64,000 nucleotides of DNA from Lepiota brunneoincarnata (GCA_023014365.1 JAEBUN010000020.1:248001-312000); one strand, 5' to 3'. Positions 1-12,800 are shown, counted from the first letter of the stretch. Program-made: numbers and translations. The notes: a model not told the origin generated them from the letters alone.

Positions 1-37
1 GACGAGCGACCAAAAATCCACGGCTACACATACTCAC

Positions 38-330
38 CTTGTGACAACACCTCGTATCCATCGTTTCTTCGCGAACAAATCCGGAGTTATCCAATCCACG
101 TTCCTTATCCTTCTGCCGTATCGCACGTATAATGCCGCGCCGGTCGTGGAAGTTGCGGCTCCTAGACTAAAAGCCACCAGGGCAAGAAGAGGTGCTGGTA
201 TAGATTCTAGTCGAGTCTTGACATGGTTGAGTTCCTTCTTAGCTTCTTGTACGACTTCGTCATGGATACTTATTGCAGTGTCCTCCTTCCGAGTGTCCTT
301 GCTGCCACCCGGGTGGTTGGACCAGAACAT
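38..330 (-). CDS. LCL3: LCL3-like membrane-anchored staphylococcal-nuclease family protein, first exon only (gene runs off the left edge)
   Basis: The exon encodes a short polar N-terminus, a helix, one transmembrane segment (LLALVAFSLGAATSTTGAAL), then RYGRRIRNVDWITPDLF and KKRWIRGVVT, which is the juxtamembrane region of fungal LCL3 endonucleases. In the family this is followed by SVGDGDNF and the SNase barrel, which would lie outside the window. The exon ends at base 38 in AG followed by a GTGAGTA donor at 37-31, so the split codon becomes Ser or Arg, and Ser is what the family has. The start is taken at 330 (MFWSN...); an in-frame ATG at 396 would add 22 residues without family character. 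The family is mitochondrial/membrane anchored. The upstream PPR gene on the same strand stops at 433, leaving about 100 bp for a promoter. Family assignment is from remembered motifs and the nuclease domain itself is not visible. Confidence 0.72.
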
Positions 331-432
331 GTTAGCCGTAAGCCCATTTACAATCACTCGACAATATTTGCCTTGCGCTTTCTCACGCTTCTTCACACTA
401 AATTATTTAGATATGACCACTTCCCAAATCCC

Positions 433-3271
433 TCACACTTGTACAGGGACAGAATCCACATCAACCGGCCTCGCTCTGAATCCCTCATCCCTCCTCACCC
501 TCAGCATCCACTCGTACGCTTTTGTAAGCCATTTCACATAACCAACTTCCTTGTGCATCCCAAACGCCACCAAACGGTGATGGAGGACCTCGAGATCATT
601 AAAAGTCAACAAAGGCGGCACGGAATCGTCTGGTACGTCAACGGTGGTGGTCATCCGCACCAATGGCCTCGGACCGACAAGTGATGTGCGCGTGGACCGG
701 AGAGCAGGTTTCATTGGGGGGCTGCGGATGGAAGATGGAGGATAGTGATGTGCAAAATTTTGTAAGTGACGCATCGCGCTATTGGTATCATCGGTGCTAA
801 AGGGGAGGATAGTGCTCAGTAGCCAGTTTTTTTTTGGAAGGACAGAGGGTACTAACATTGCGTATAGCCGCAGCCGGGCAGCATGCGCTCGCTCAACCAA
901 TCTTGCACTCAACTGTTTACTCCCATCCAAGCCTGAGGTCTCGATTGACTGCCATTGACCCCACAACTCCTCCATGAATTCAACTGCGACCTCCCGATCC
1001 CTCCCCTTCTTAGAGTACGCACATCTTTCCAGCGCGTCAACATACGCCTTTGCAGCCCTCGGGACCTGCACCTGATCAAACACCTTCCAAAACATGTCCC
1101 TAGCAACATCAAGCGATGCGTGCCGGAGGAATACAGAAACGTATGAACCGACCAGTCGTGGCGTGAGGGTTACTCCGCGGAATTTGTTCAAAATATTCTG
1201 GGAGAAACCATCTTGATGTTCGGGAGCTTTGAGAAGGCCAGTGTCAATCAGGATCCGTTGGAACAAGAAAGCGACTTCATGCAGGACTTCCGCGGGACTT
1301 TGTGGTGGAATATGAGAAAATGAGGGGGCGGAGTCGAGGGCGATGGTCGTGGGGCCTGTTGGTTCTGGTGACGCTTCTCCTGAGGTACTTGAACTCGGGT
1401 CCACAGGTGCCCCCGCAGTACTGTGAGACTCCTTTTCTTCGTGAACCACAAGCGTGGCCTCCCCTCTTAAAAGGCGGCCGATATACTGCGTATGCCTGGA
1501 ACAGATGCATCATAATTTCCTCGTCTACCCCTGCATCCAACGGCGCGTTAGGGTCGTGCGGATCCGCCCTGATCATCTCCGCCAAGATCCACCTTGCGCG
1601 TCCCAAATCACCGATCCTCTTTGCACCCTCTAAAAGCGCGCAGAATGTCTTCCGGTTTGGTCGAAATGCTGATACACCATGTGCGTCTCGGTGTGAATCC
1701 AACATCTCTTTGGCCAGTCGATATGCTTCATTGACATATACTCTAGTGCCCGAACGTGCACAAGCGAGGATGACAGCATTATATGCATCGATGGTGGGCT
1801 CGACTCGGTGGTCTACAGTCATTTCTGTCCAGAAATCCAAGGCCTTTTCAGGTTCGGAGGCACAGGCAGAGGACATAGGAAAGGCACAGGCCCGGATCAT
1901 GATGGTGTAGAGGAGGGCATCCGGATCCGGGTGTGCAACATAGCGCATGTGTGTGAAAAGATCCCAAGCTTGCGCACGAGCCACGGAGGAATGTTTAGAG
2001 AACAGGGCTGTTATTAGGGAGGTATATGTTTTCATAGGGGCGAAGAGCGCCTTCTCTTCGTAGGAATGAAGGATAGCGAGAGCCGAAGTGGGTATACTAT
2101 CAGACGGGGTGGCATTTAAATGGCATTTAACATGAAGGTGTCTTTGCCGCTCTGTTGGAGACATGGTGAGATTAGTAATGAGTGACTCGGTTGCTTGGAC
2201 ATTCCCAGTGGTTGCAAGGATTTCTAGAGTCCCAGTGACAGCATTTTCAGGTATTGGCATCCGACACCGCTGTCAATGGCATCAACAACGCCGATTCCAA
2301 AAACCAAACAGATTCGTACCTTCATGATTTCGAGTGCTGATAGAGCACTAGTTCCATCTTGCACCTTTGTCTACATGACCATCGGTCAGACCATGGAGAA
2401 ATGAGGGAGAGGCTAGTCCACTTACACAAACGCGGATCAGGGCCTCGCACTCCTTTATAGAAAGCACGCTTATGGGAACGGCAATGGTACTACTCCCTTC
2501 CCCTGGTTGGGAATTAGAAGAGTTCATCACCAACCCCCCCATCATCTCCAACTCCGTCACAATTGCCTGAGCCCGCGTCAGAACGCTATGGTATAGGTCG
2601 AAGTTCACTATAGGCCAAGTGTCGGACTTTCATCCAGCGGCTGCACTTCTGGGCATCTCTGTAGCAGCCTCTCATACGCCTCTTGCAAAGTGATAGCATC
2701 CTGCTCCGCCTGCTGACGTTCCAATGCCTCTAGATCTACTTGTGGTTCAGGTTTTTGGGGGATTGCAAGGAGATCCTCATAGAAGAGCATGAGTTCCGTT
2801 TCAGCGTAAGAGGGTGGGGTGAGGCAGGTTTCCTAAAACACCTTGTCAGAAGTCGTGGAACGAACCAGGTGAAAGGTAGAATCAACTTCTTCTAAAGTAG
2901 CAACCTCCTAGTGCTTGCAATCGCTTCTCCAATTCGAACTTGGGTTCCATGGTCATTCGAGCAGACACGGCGCCTTGAAGTTGTCGCGTCCTTCGTCCCC
3001 TTCGAAGCAGGATGAGTTCCAGCCCTGGAAGTATCATTAAGCGAGTTACATACCGTCCAATCTCAGGCGTCTGCATGAGCGTGGAAGTATTGAAGTGCTC
3101 GATTGCAGGTTCAGGCGGCGGAGGTGCGGTAACGAGTGCAGCTTGGTGTAGTCTGTGTGCATGCACCCTCCTCCATCCTGCTGTTAGAGTAGCAGCTCGT
3201 GGCACATTCGATGCCAGACCGTAAGCCCGACAGAGTGTCAGATCCAGTAGGCCAAGCGGCAGTGGGTTCAT
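433..3271 (-). CDS. Pentatricopeptide-repeat (PPR) protein, probably mitochondrial RNA factor; two frame breaks
   Basis: At least six exons. The N-terminal part (3271-2882) is Arg-rich and could hold an organelle targeting signal. Then come LMLFYEDLLAIP and NFDLYHSVLTRAQAIVTELE, followed by a run of PPR-like helix pairs: KTYTSLITALFSKH, DALLYTIMIRACAF, TIDAYNAVILACARSG, RKTFCALLEGAKRIG and VGSYVSVFLRHASLDVARD. The C-terminus has LEVLHHRLVAFGMHKEVGYV and stops at 433. Fungal PPR proteins of this kind act in mitochondrial RNA processing or translation, but I cannot assign a specific one. Oddities: the frame must move +1 near 1467-1474 (PPFKRG to GEATLVVHEE), and by -1 (or +2) near 2605 (SPTLGL to NFDLYH). 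Introns include one with donor GTAAGT after IRVC and one with GTACGA after LEIMK. Confidence 0.75.
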
Positions 3272-3454
3272 AAGTACTGTAGGTTTTTATGCACCAAACA
3301 AATTTCGAGGCATTTCGAGGTGTGACGATACGGGTAACGCGACTGTGACAGTAATTTACGCGCGTGTCTATGTAGTAATATCACAATACAGTTGTTACAG
3401 GCTTCCAAGAATATATGATGCTCTGGTTGCGGTCCGTAGAGCACACGACTAGTA

Positions 3455-4386
3455 TCATATCCTGCGTTTGTCACGGGCGGCTTGCTTTTCCTGAACCTCC
3501 TTCGCCTTTGCTGGGTACGAATGTGTGAGTGCACCTAATCGGCTTAAAAATAACGATAAACCAACCCTCGGCCTCAGCTTGCCTCTTTGCTGCTGCTGCT
3601 TCGCGCTCTGCACGAATCTTGGTCAGTCTTGCAAGATCCGATTTGGCCTTGTCCGTTTTGCCTTGAAGGTGTAACTGAAATATGGGGAATCGGCAAAAAA
3701 GAAAAAGAAACACTGCTAACAAGTCTAACCTTCCAATAACGCTCATCTGCCTCCTTCTTCTCTTTTTGCTCCCTAATTTGCAATCAGACAGGTTTTAAAA
3801 GGCAGTCAGTAGAGGGATGGTGCCACACCTTTCGCGTCGCGTCAGCTCCCTTGGCGAGCTTAGGTCTGCGATCGTCATCTTCTTCTGGACATGGTTGGGG
3901 TTAATGAGATCCTCATCTTCATCTTCATCCTCTTCCCCTTGCTTCTCTTTCGTACCCTGCTTCTTCTTCAACTCCTTTCGTTGCGCCCTAGTAAGTCCCT
4001 GTTTGGCCCCTTCCTCAGACTCTTCCTCTTCAGAAACTTCCTCGTCAGACTCTTTCTCTTCAGACTCTTCCTCCGATTCCTCCTCGGAATCCTTATCCTC
4101 ATCCCTCTCCCGGGTTCTGTAAACAGGGCGTCAACACCTGTTGAAGATTCGACTAACAGAAGTACCTAGGGTCCTCTCCGTCTGGAAATGCTGATCTATC
4201 TCGGTCGATCGACATATGTTTACTATTGCAATCAGTGAGATAACAGTTTATCGGTTTTGCTGATCACACAGCACCTGAAGCTGCGCCCACCACCACGCTT
4301 CTGCTTGAATTTCCCTATAGACAAAAGAACCATGAGAGTCATTCTGCGAGCCCTATAAACACTGACTCACCTGTACCGCGAGCCAT
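3455..4386 (-). CDS. PDAP1/PP28-type casein-kinase-substrate phosphoprotein
   Basis: Exon 1 is only 16 nt (MARGT) with a GTGAGT donor. Exon 2 gives GKFKQKRGGGRSF, a basic glycine-rich start matching the family's PKGGRKGGHKGR. A long Glu/Ser/Asp-rich stretch follows (about 4010-4110 on the plus strand), then DLINPNHVQKKMTIADL, SPRELTRREREE, DERYWKLHLQGKTDKAKSD and LARLTKIRAEREAAAAKR, ending EKQAARDKRRI-stop. These match human PDAP1 (GLIDIENPNRV, PKELSRREREE, MHLAGKTEQAKADLARL). The family is a small acidic/basic phosphoprotein of poorly understood function. The gene is divergent from NDUFA6 with about 217 bp between the two starts, so they probably share a promoter region. The frame is intact through all exons I could join. 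Confidence 0.85.
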
Positions 4387-4603
4387 GATATGCAACTAGA
4401 CTTGAACAAAACAAAGTGCGGGACTGCAAGCGAGATTTATGATCGCACAAGTGAACCTGAGCCGAACCTATATCAGGCAGAAACCTTCCGGACCACCCGG
4501 CCGGTAATATTCAGAGTCCGCCGGCCAAACTCCGAATCGGTCCAAACCGTTGCGCTCAACGTCGGAACCTGAAGACATTTCCCTTTCTACATCCTCCCGT
4601 GCG

Positions 4604-5222
4604 ATGTCGACGATACCCGCTCGCCTCGCCAGGGCCACACGACCATCTGCTAGCAGCACTTGAGGCGCGTCAGAGAGTCCTCCGACTCTACCGAGACTGG
4701 TACCGCGCCGTACGTTTATACTGTGTTCACTCGAATCGGACTTGATACTCATACGTTCTCCCCCCCCCCTCCCCCACTCCTCCACTGCATCCAGGCCCCT
4801 GAAATTTGCCAGCTATATACCCTAAGCGTCTCTCCCGCATATGTGCGCCATGCCATCCGACAGAAATTCGAGAAAAATCGAGATGTGACGGACCCGCGTG
4901 CTATTGACGTGCTCATTTTGAAGTCGAAGGCAGGATTATCAGGAGACGATGAACTTGTGGAAGCAGAATGATCATGTCTTGGGTATTCTTCTGGCTCCTG
5001 AGGAGCCAAATGCACCAAAGACGTTCCTGCAGAAGTTTTATGAGGGTACGTCCTTTCCGCTGGTTCTGTCATGGACTTAGTAATGACACCTGTGTTGTAC
5101 ACGTTATAGGACGGGATGAGGAGGCCATCATTCCCGCTGCATCTGGTATTCACTTGATAATTAGATCAAATACACACCAGGCTTGGGAAAGGATTTCCTC
5201 AGAGCTAAAGGCTTGGCAGTAA
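4604..5222 (+). CDS. NDUFA6: NADH:ubiquinone oxidoreductase subunit NDUFA6 (LYR protein), with two +1 frame breaks
   Basis: Accessory subunit of mitochondrial complex I. Visible in order: MSTIPARLARATR (typical basidiomycete start), the LYR motif RVLRLYRDWYRA, an intron with donor GTACGT and acceptor CATCCAG after a C-rich tract, APEICQLYTLSVSPAYVRHA, RDVTDPRAIDVLILK, YQETMNLWKQNDHVLGI, KTFLQKFYE, an intron, then GRDEEAIIPAASG. The order and spacing match the family over its full length (about 125 residues). The reading frame breaks twice, both +1: at 4660-4661 (ACT TGA GGC must be read as ACT-GAG-GCG) and at 4933-4937 (GCAGGATTATCAG must lose one base to give A-D-Y-Q or A-G-Y-Q). About 25 codons after PAASG are not expected from the family, so the true stop or a last intron is uncertain. 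Confidence 0.8.
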
Positions 5223-7337
5223 GGCGGGGGTAGTGAACATACTCCTCGCACCCCACTTGTTCCAATTGTCAAGGAACCGCTTTACAACATGGGACGTTCC
5301 TAACCCCGGCCCACAGTACAGTAAGTTAAACTATCCCTCCGGCCCGCCCTCTAGTTCGTACCAAGAACTTGACTACTCTCGGCCCCCGCGTGCCTCGTAC
5401 CGACCATGCTGCAGAGTGCGGGAGTGATTACTCTGCGGCCAGTTGTCTCACTCCGAGGCATCATCCCTTGTCTGTGGCATCCTTTGCCACCGAACAGAGC
5501 AGACATCCGACACGCCCGCAGCTGTGCTTCTGGCCCCAGCGTGATGTATGCCCCGCTTAGTTGTGCTATGACCCGTACCAGCCCATTTAACAACCACCAA
5601 AGGGGCATAATCCGATCTCAGGGAACGTCATTGTCTCCTCCAGCGCTTTGTTCAAAGGTCCGGGAGATCCCCCAATACAACGGGCGCCCCAAGATAGGAC
5701 TCCCCCTCGATGCTTACATAGGCCAATCCGTACTTACGTCCATGGTGCCTGCACGGTGGCTTCGAAGTGCCAGCTATCCTCATCGTCAGAAAGCAAAACA
5801 GGTTACCATCACTCAAGGCTGAACCCTTAATCCACTAGCGCCATCGACTCTGTCCTGTTACTCTTTCGATCCTCCGGACAACCCCTCCTTGAGCAAACAC
5901 AACAGGATTATGAGTAGTAGTTATCGTGGGTAAAAGAAACGTGTTTTCGATGAAGACAGTCTTGTAGGTTTTCCTTCACCGGACGCATACAGGTGGTGTA
6001 CCCTGCACTTGATATTATACTATCAATCAATATATGCACTGTAGTAGGCCCCCAGATAATTCCCAATTAATCCGGGCGGTGAGGGCCAACAATCGCCAGA
6101 AGATGGTTCCGAGAGACCGAACGGACGGCCTATCGGAGAGCGGAAAGGTCTGGTAGGGCGGACGAGTGGTGTATTAGTAGTATTACCTGCAGAGTATTCC
6201 TTACATTATGTGCTTATACTTGACAACCTTTACCAAAATTCCTGTTGCGCCTTTGGCCCGCCAATGATGCTGCCTGGCTTCTCTCTGCCCACCCTTCTCC
6301 AGGATTTCAGCCGTCCCGTAGCCTATAAATAGCAGTGTTGATGACGTCAGTCGTTCACTCCCACATCCTCGTCTTTTTGACGGAGAAAGGCGCCATAGCA
6401 GTGAAGAGCAACAAAAAAAAATGCGAGCGCGGTCGAATCCGACAACAGACGTCCACGAAGTCGAGTCGACGAGGTACCGAGCGGGGACGAGACAGGAAAT
6501 GGGTAAAAACTTCGGAGGTAGGAGAGAGAAGATGAATATAATGAAGATTCAATTGAGAGACGATTTCGGACGGTAAGACGAGAGAAATAGGTGGTAGATT
6601 GACTGTTGTACGAGTACAATATGTGCAGGAATAAATATGGTAATAAAATGAAATTTCGAGCGAATATCTTGAAGTAGAAATGGCAGAAGAAGATAAAGAA
6701 ATCAGTCCAAAGCAAGTCAATGAATGAAAACTACGATAAGGCGACATGGAACGAGCATGAAACAGGAGTAAAATAAATAGGCAATACAAGTACGATATCG
6801 AGGCAGTGAGCAGGAAAAGGAGAGGAATGAAAAAGAGGTATAGACTGGGACATATATCATAGTAAGTACAAGATGACACAAGAATGAAGAAGAGGAATGG
6901 GGAAGATAATGAATATTGAATCCGAAAATGGGCACGGGCGGCTCGACGATGGACGCTCCGAACGTTATCGTGATCCGAAATTAGTGATAACAAGAGATTT
7001 GCGAAATGTTGCCATCTTCACGAGCAGCAGACTCGCCTGCTACCAAAACGAGCATACAAGTCGCGCCTACACAAACCGACAGGTAACTCAGTACCCGTAT
7101 TCCGGGTTTCTCACAAGTCCGCAACAGCCGAGAGCCTGGGCCGCGATCGTTTCTGTCATTCACTCAAAGAACATCAGACGCCAGATGACCAGCCGAACTC
7201 GACATTTGAGGTCCAGGCCTTGGCGGTATTCGGTGGCTCCATTTATTAGGTTAGACCGTGCAACCTGTAGGTCCCTCTGCTAGGCTCCTCCAACCCCACA
7301 ACATCCTGCACAAGACTCAGCTCTCTTTCTTATCAAC
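5223..7337. other. 2.1-kb stretch with no supportable gene
   Basis: No open frame here shows a family I recognise or a convincing splice structure. Two features stand out: a TATA-like box near 6323, and a plus-strand purine-rich tract at about 6500-6900 whose complement is open for 212 codons but is very rich in Phe, Leu, Ser and Tyr, as expected from composition alone. The part at 5350-5830 has several short overlapping frames on both strands and may be a decayed gene or element. Confidence 0.5.
6323..6332 (+). promoter_or_regulatory. TATA-like box, CTATAAATAG
   Basis: A textbook TATA element with a GC-rich left flank, followed 13 bases later by TGATGACGTCAGT, which contains a CRE/ATF-type palindrome TGACGTCA. 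No convincing coding region follows; the first ATG opens only 65 codons (MTSVVHSHILVF...). It could be a real promoter for a non-coding or small transcript, or chance. Confidence 0.3.
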
Positions 7338-9169
7338 ATGCACCACGCGCTTCATATTGAAGAGAGCTTGGATATGATTTTCAGTGACCCTATTCTCCGT
7401 TCTCAAGCCGACGGAGACACATGGCCGGCGGAGGGGTGGGCATATCGAAGGTACCCTCTGCTGGCCTTGGCGCTGACATGCAAGACTTTCCATGAGCCAG
7501 CAATAAGGCTCCTGTGGAGACAGATTGATGGCATAGATCGTTTAGTGCGGACGATGACCAGAGACGTTGTCAGGATCATCATTCCCCGTGGTTGGCACAA
7601 TGGGAAGGGGACCTTCCAGGATGACCAGGATGAAATTGGCAGCGTTGAAGGAAGACAGACGATGGAACGATGCATTGTAGGATGAAAATTTCGGCACGCT
7701 GATTTCCATCCACCTGACCGTATTCCATCACAGGTGTTCAAGAAGGAACCCACGGAATTTGATTGGAGCGTCTTCGACAGATACGCAGCATACATCCACG
7801 AGTTTGGGAGCACAAAGACCGGTTCAGACAGGTTCAAACTCGGGGACAACGTTTGTCGGGTTTTACGGTTTCGTTTTGCCGGCCACGACACTCCTCTCCT
7901 TCCGAAGCTCCGTATATTGACCTGTGGCGGATGCATGCAACTCCGCTATGCCAACCTCCTTCTCTCCTCACCACTCCACACCCTGCGAATCTGCCAGTCC
8001 CCACATGAATGTTGTTTCTCTTGCATAGCCACATTCATCGTCGATGTGAAAAACTCGCCTACCATCAACCTGCAAAACATATACCTTAGTGCATATATGC
8101 CGGCAGATTTAGTGTCGTTATGCTCGGGGCTGTTAGCCAAATGTGGGAGTTTGAGGAAGCTGGATATGATGGGCATCCGATTCACCCCCGACATGATTAA
8201 ACTTGCCCTTCAGGGTAATACATTGGAGGAAATCTCTGCCAGGGTTGCAAGTCTTTAACATTGATGATATTCTTGATGGGAACGAGGACCGAAATCGATG
8301 GAACCTCAAGAAATTCGACATTGAATCAGGGAAAATGCCGGATCACGCGGAAGTGGGCGGGACCCTGGAGAGCACCTTCTATTCCGAGTTGATCAGAAGG
8401 CTTGGAGCGCCAGGCTTGGTTGACTTCAGATTCCAAGGCGGTCCACAACACCCGCTCGCTCAGGACATTCGACGATTCCTAGAGCTCGTGTCGAGAGGGG
8501 GGGGATTCTGTGATGGAGAACAAGCCTGGAGGATGCCCTGTATCAGATTGACACCCGGTGACACCAAACGCAGGAGTGACATCCCTCGTCTCACACCTCT
8601 CCCAGAGGGTTACATCTGTACGTTTGCTAACGCCCTCCACTCTTTCTGCAAACCTTTGAATTCCTCCCGTCAATCACGGTTCTCCCAACTTCGGATATTG
8701 GACCTTGACGGAACGTTTGTTGACCTGACGGATTCAGAACTAGGCATGGTGACCGAGTCCATGCCCCACCTCAAATCGTTGAACTTTTGCGCGACCAGGG
8801 AGACCCGGCGGGGGAAGTCAAGGACAACTCTAGTTGGCCTCTGGTTACTTGCAAAATCTTGCAGGGAGCTTGAATCGGTGTCAATGTGGATTGACGCCGC
8901 ATTGGATTGGGATGTATTACAGACCCTTGGGGGTTTCGCTAATGTCCCCGCCCGGGACGAGGACACAAGGCGGACGTGGTTGGCGAGGGGGCAGAACGAG
9001 CAAGCTGCACCTCCTCTATGTTGGAGACTCCACGATTCGGGAGGCTAGAGTCGTGGCCGACTTCATCAAGTTGGTCTTCCCCAGGATAAGGAACTTACAC
9101 TATATCAGCAACAGAGAACCAACCAGAGATACCGAGATGTGGAGAGCTGTCAGACATCAACTCGATTAG
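7338..9169 (+). CDS. F-box/leucine-rich-repeat type protein of the agaricomycete MHHALHIEE family, two +1 frame breaks
   Basis: Starts MHHALHIEESLDMIF, then YPLLALALTCKTFHEPAIR and LLWRQIDGIDRLVR, the F-box signature of a large agaricomycete family; the F-box would dock an SCF ubiquitin ligase. A clean 57-nt intron (7677-7733, GTAGGA...CACAG) joins CI to VFKKEPTEFDW. Irregular LRR-like segments follow: LPKLRILTCGGCMQLR, LRKLDMMGI, FSQLRILDLDGTFVDLT and LHLLYVGDSTI. The frame moves +1 near 8230-8250 (LEEIS to LQVFNIDDIL) and again +1 near 8986-8995, at a run of five G (TWLARG to SKLHLLYVGD). The end is VRHQLD-stop at 9167-9169. These genes are multicopy and often decay, but the lesions here are of the same kind as in housekeeping genes nearby. 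Confidence 0.7.
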
Positions 9170-9886
9170 GTGAATTGCATGTCATTGATAGCGATTACTA
9201 GAATTTGTGTATCTCGACATATGGGACACGACTCTCATAGATCTAAAGTCTGGGTGCTGCGGACAAAGGAGAACATATGTAGGCGCCTGTCAGCTCATCA
9301 GCCCCTCGCACTGCTCAAGTGAGGGGCACCTGCTTGAGGCAACTTAGGGCTCTCTCTCTTACTACGCCCGTGGAAATCCTCACCACCACCAGTACCTCCC
9401 AGAAAATTATACTCTAATTCGTATGATTCACAGGGATCCCGTCTGATTTTGGAGAACCTCCGCTCTGTCAACTGCATTGAAGCTCGCGTGTCACGTTTTC
9501 ATCCATGGCCTGTATTTACTGAGGTTCGCCGCTAGGTTTCGATTCCAAGATTCAATAAATTAGAAGAAGATCGAGGCAGCCGTATTTTTGGAATGCTTGG
9601 CCTAATATCATCGGAGGTTGCAGCAAGAGACTCCGACCCACCCCAATTAAAGAGGTAAATAAATTCGAAAACTCATAATTACAACAACAAAAAAAATACA
9701 CGACAGCCATGACGCTCCACCAAGAATGAGAGCCGGATATATGCATGGCAGCAACCAGGAGAAAAAACGGTGGATGGAAATGAACCGCAATCTATTGGGA
9801 TTCAATCCACCAATGAGTGCCAGGTATATGGGATAAGGGAAGAAGGTCATCAGAAGTTCAGCTGAGCCGGTATGATTATAAGCCAA
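9170..9886. other. Convergent 3' intergenic region
   Basis: Lies between the stop of the F-box gene and the stop of the RasGEF gene, which face each other. I see no coding signal. There is a short inverted repeat, CCCCTC...GAGGGG, at about 9301-9326. A 79-codon hydrophobic frame on the minus strand (9647-9886) is A/T-driven UTR sequence in my reading. Confidence 0.5.
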
Positions 9887-12800
9887 TCAATCGGAATACA
9901 TAGCTAAAACTCGTTGTAATGTTGGGGCATCGAGGGCGCGAAGACGGAGGCACCGGCTGAATAGCTTTTTGTCAATCTCAAACTGCACGCGACTGGCAAG
10001 GTGTTGACCAGCAACCAGGGATTTGATGACTTCAGCAATTCTTCGCTGCTTGTGGACATTAATTAAAGGTTCGAGATTCATGGGAGTCCGGGAGAGGCGC
10101 CAAAGATGAGAATACTTCAGGTTGGGATAAAGGTTCAAAGGCGTTAGTGAGAGGATCGATACCGACAGTTTGATGTGGCGCAGTGGGGTCAATGAGGTCG
10201 GGTAGTCTGCCCAGTCGATGGAGTTGAGATAGATATACACCTGAGAAGATCCTGTTAAATGAGTTCGGCACCACCAGACATCATGGCGTACCAATGAAGG
10301 GAATACAGGCAGACGGAGCTTGAGGTCGTTCGGCATGCTTGCCTTTACTCTCGCCACCGCTAACGACAGAAGCGGTACTTGTCTCCAATGGCTTTGACTC
10401 TGCAATCGCGTCCGTCGCTTGGCGGATGAACTTAAAGTTGTCGATGTTCGAGGTAAACTGCTTCAGATCCTTTAGTACCCGGGCCTCGAAGATGCCAATG
10501 CGGTGCCAAGCCGACTTGCGCATTGCTCGGTTTACCCAGTGACTCTGCAGAGCCATGATAATGGCGGTCAGGGTGTGAAAGTTGCTTTGTTCATAGCATT
10601 TCTACGACGCATGGTTAGGTGGAAATTGTGAGATCCGATAGCAGCTACACGCACCCATGCAATGCGAACAAATTTACCAACAATGACGGGCCGTTCAGAG
10701 GGCTGCGTGAGAATAATTTCAGAGATTACAAAGTTAGCCGTTAAGTTGAACCGGGCCCGGACGGCAGCCAGTGCACTAGTTTTCTCCGAAAAACGACCCT
10801 CAACCTTCCATCGCGCACGGTCTTTGAGGTAGAGCGTCCAATCAAGGATATCGATTTCCTCTGTGCCTGCCCAGTCATCCAGGACTAGTTCCTCGAACTT
10901 GACACCCATAAATAGTTCCCTATCGATCATGGAAAAATGTTGCGCTAGGACTTCGGCACGAACGCCTAGAACGAAGGAGCGGTGTAACCGTGGAGGGATG
11001 GAGCTTGCAAACTTCGAGATAGGGGTATCCACCTCTGGTTCGGTCGAGGGAGCCGGCATTCTACTTTGCAAAATCTCGACAGGAACGACGTCTTCCGGAG
11101 AGGGTTTGGAATCGGTAGGCGGGGAATCGAGTCCGGGTGGGATAGTAATATTATGGGGCATTTTCTCAGGCACGGGGGTGCGAGCCAAATCTGGGTTGTC
11201 AGCGTTCTCACATAGACGGGACTCGTTAGGTTCAAAAGACGGCAGTGTTGACACACTCTGATCATTCTGGCACGCAGACTCGTCATCCAATGAGGCTGAA
11301 TTCCCGTCCTCCGTTTCCTCATCACTGTCAACAGGGAAACGTGGTTCTTCGTCCTCATAATCGCCAGCAGCCATACGTTCCTGAATAACGCGTACCCACC
11401 CATTGACTTTTGAAGCTTTCTCCTGTTGGCGTTCGGGGTTAATATGGCCTTCCAGACGGTGCAAGGCGGCCTCTGCATCACCAGGCTCTCCATCCTCAGT
11501 GAGTGAATCGACAAGCGCGTTCATTTGCCATTGCTGAATGTTCCCGCCCAAACCCTGGTTCGATGCTGAGGATATGGTGGAGCTGGTGGGTCCAGATACG
11601 ACAGAGGATCTGGATATGATGCCGAGGGAAGACACGGTCTCTGGCCTGGGCGCGAACTCAAAATCACGGCGGAGGGGAAGCTTGCGAGAGGGTTTTTTCA
11701 GACCAGGTGGTGCAGAAGGCCCGGGAATATGTGCCTCAGAGGATGTGTCTGAAAGGTCTAGGTCATCCAGCGAGGCTATATCAAATCGCCAATGTGATTG
11801 GGAAACAGGTGGAAAGGTAGGAGGCTGGCCGATCTCTGACAGAGGAACACCAAACGAACCAGTCGAAGTGGTTTGCATTGAGATTGGTCTGTCGGGAGAA
11901 TCTATGGTTTCGTATTCGTCGTCGGCCAGATCTGGGCCGAGTTCCAGGGGCTGAACCTGTGTGTCCGCGTCGTTGCCAACGGAGGAACTAACAGCTAGGG
12001 GGCTAGCAGAGTCTTGGGGAATTTCGGAGTATATGGGAGGGGGAGAAGGGGTGCTGGATTCGGTCAATGTATTCGCGGGAATGGCGGATGGTACGAAATG
12101 CGATAAGACAGGGGTTGGGATGTCCTCACTCATCTGGACCGGAGCAGGACTGAGACCCTTGGTTTGTAACACGGCGGGGCCTGATGGGATGGCCTGAGGA
12201 GATGCGGCTGGTTGGGGAGCGATTAATGCGGGTTGTGCGGTTGGAGCCAGAGGATCTTGCCGCTTAGCCTCAACAGCTCTAATATATTTCTCAACTCCGC
12301 CATTGACTGCCAGCAGATCCTTGGTTACGTTTAGGTCAAGGTCAAATGCAGACACGTCGGCACAGGCGCTAATGGGACTACGATTCACAGAGCGTGAGTT
12401 CAACACTCGCGTCCAGCGGCCCAACCGACCAATAGTCTTCACGAAGGCGCGGGATAAAGCGCTCTGTTGGATGGGTAATATTGGTGCGGCTGGGGCATAT
12501 GATGAATCGGAACTTGAGGAAGGACCAGGCGCGTGATCAGTGCGGTGGAGAATGTTAAGAGACGATATAGGAAGGGGGGTGGGCCTGGTTGGCGAGATCC
12601 CGCTAGTGACGTTTGTCGCGACCGAAATATGGGCGTTGGCAATGTCATTTGCGTTCGGCTCAGGTACACGAGCCTGCTCCGGTAGGAAATCTAGGTCCAA
12701 ATCAGAGTCTTCGCCTTCCTCCATTGCTTTCTTGGTGACAATTTCTGCGAATTTTTTGCCAAGCACATGGTCCTGTGGCTGCGCGGGCTTTTCGGAAGGC

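Noticed and set aside
41..684. Plus-strand frames of 150-166 codons at the left end
   Set aside because: Shadows of the LCL3 exon and the PPR 3' exon on the other strand.
6355..6993. 212-codon minus-strand frame rich in Phe, Leu, Ser, Tyr
   Set aside because: The plus strand is purine-rich here, which opens the complement by composition; a second frame overlaps it equally well and no start context, intron or domain is seen.
9552..9886. Hydrophobic minus-strand frames downstream of the RasGEF stop
   Set aside because: A/T-driven, no acceptor that would extend the RasGEF, and no family resemblance; treated as 3' UTR.
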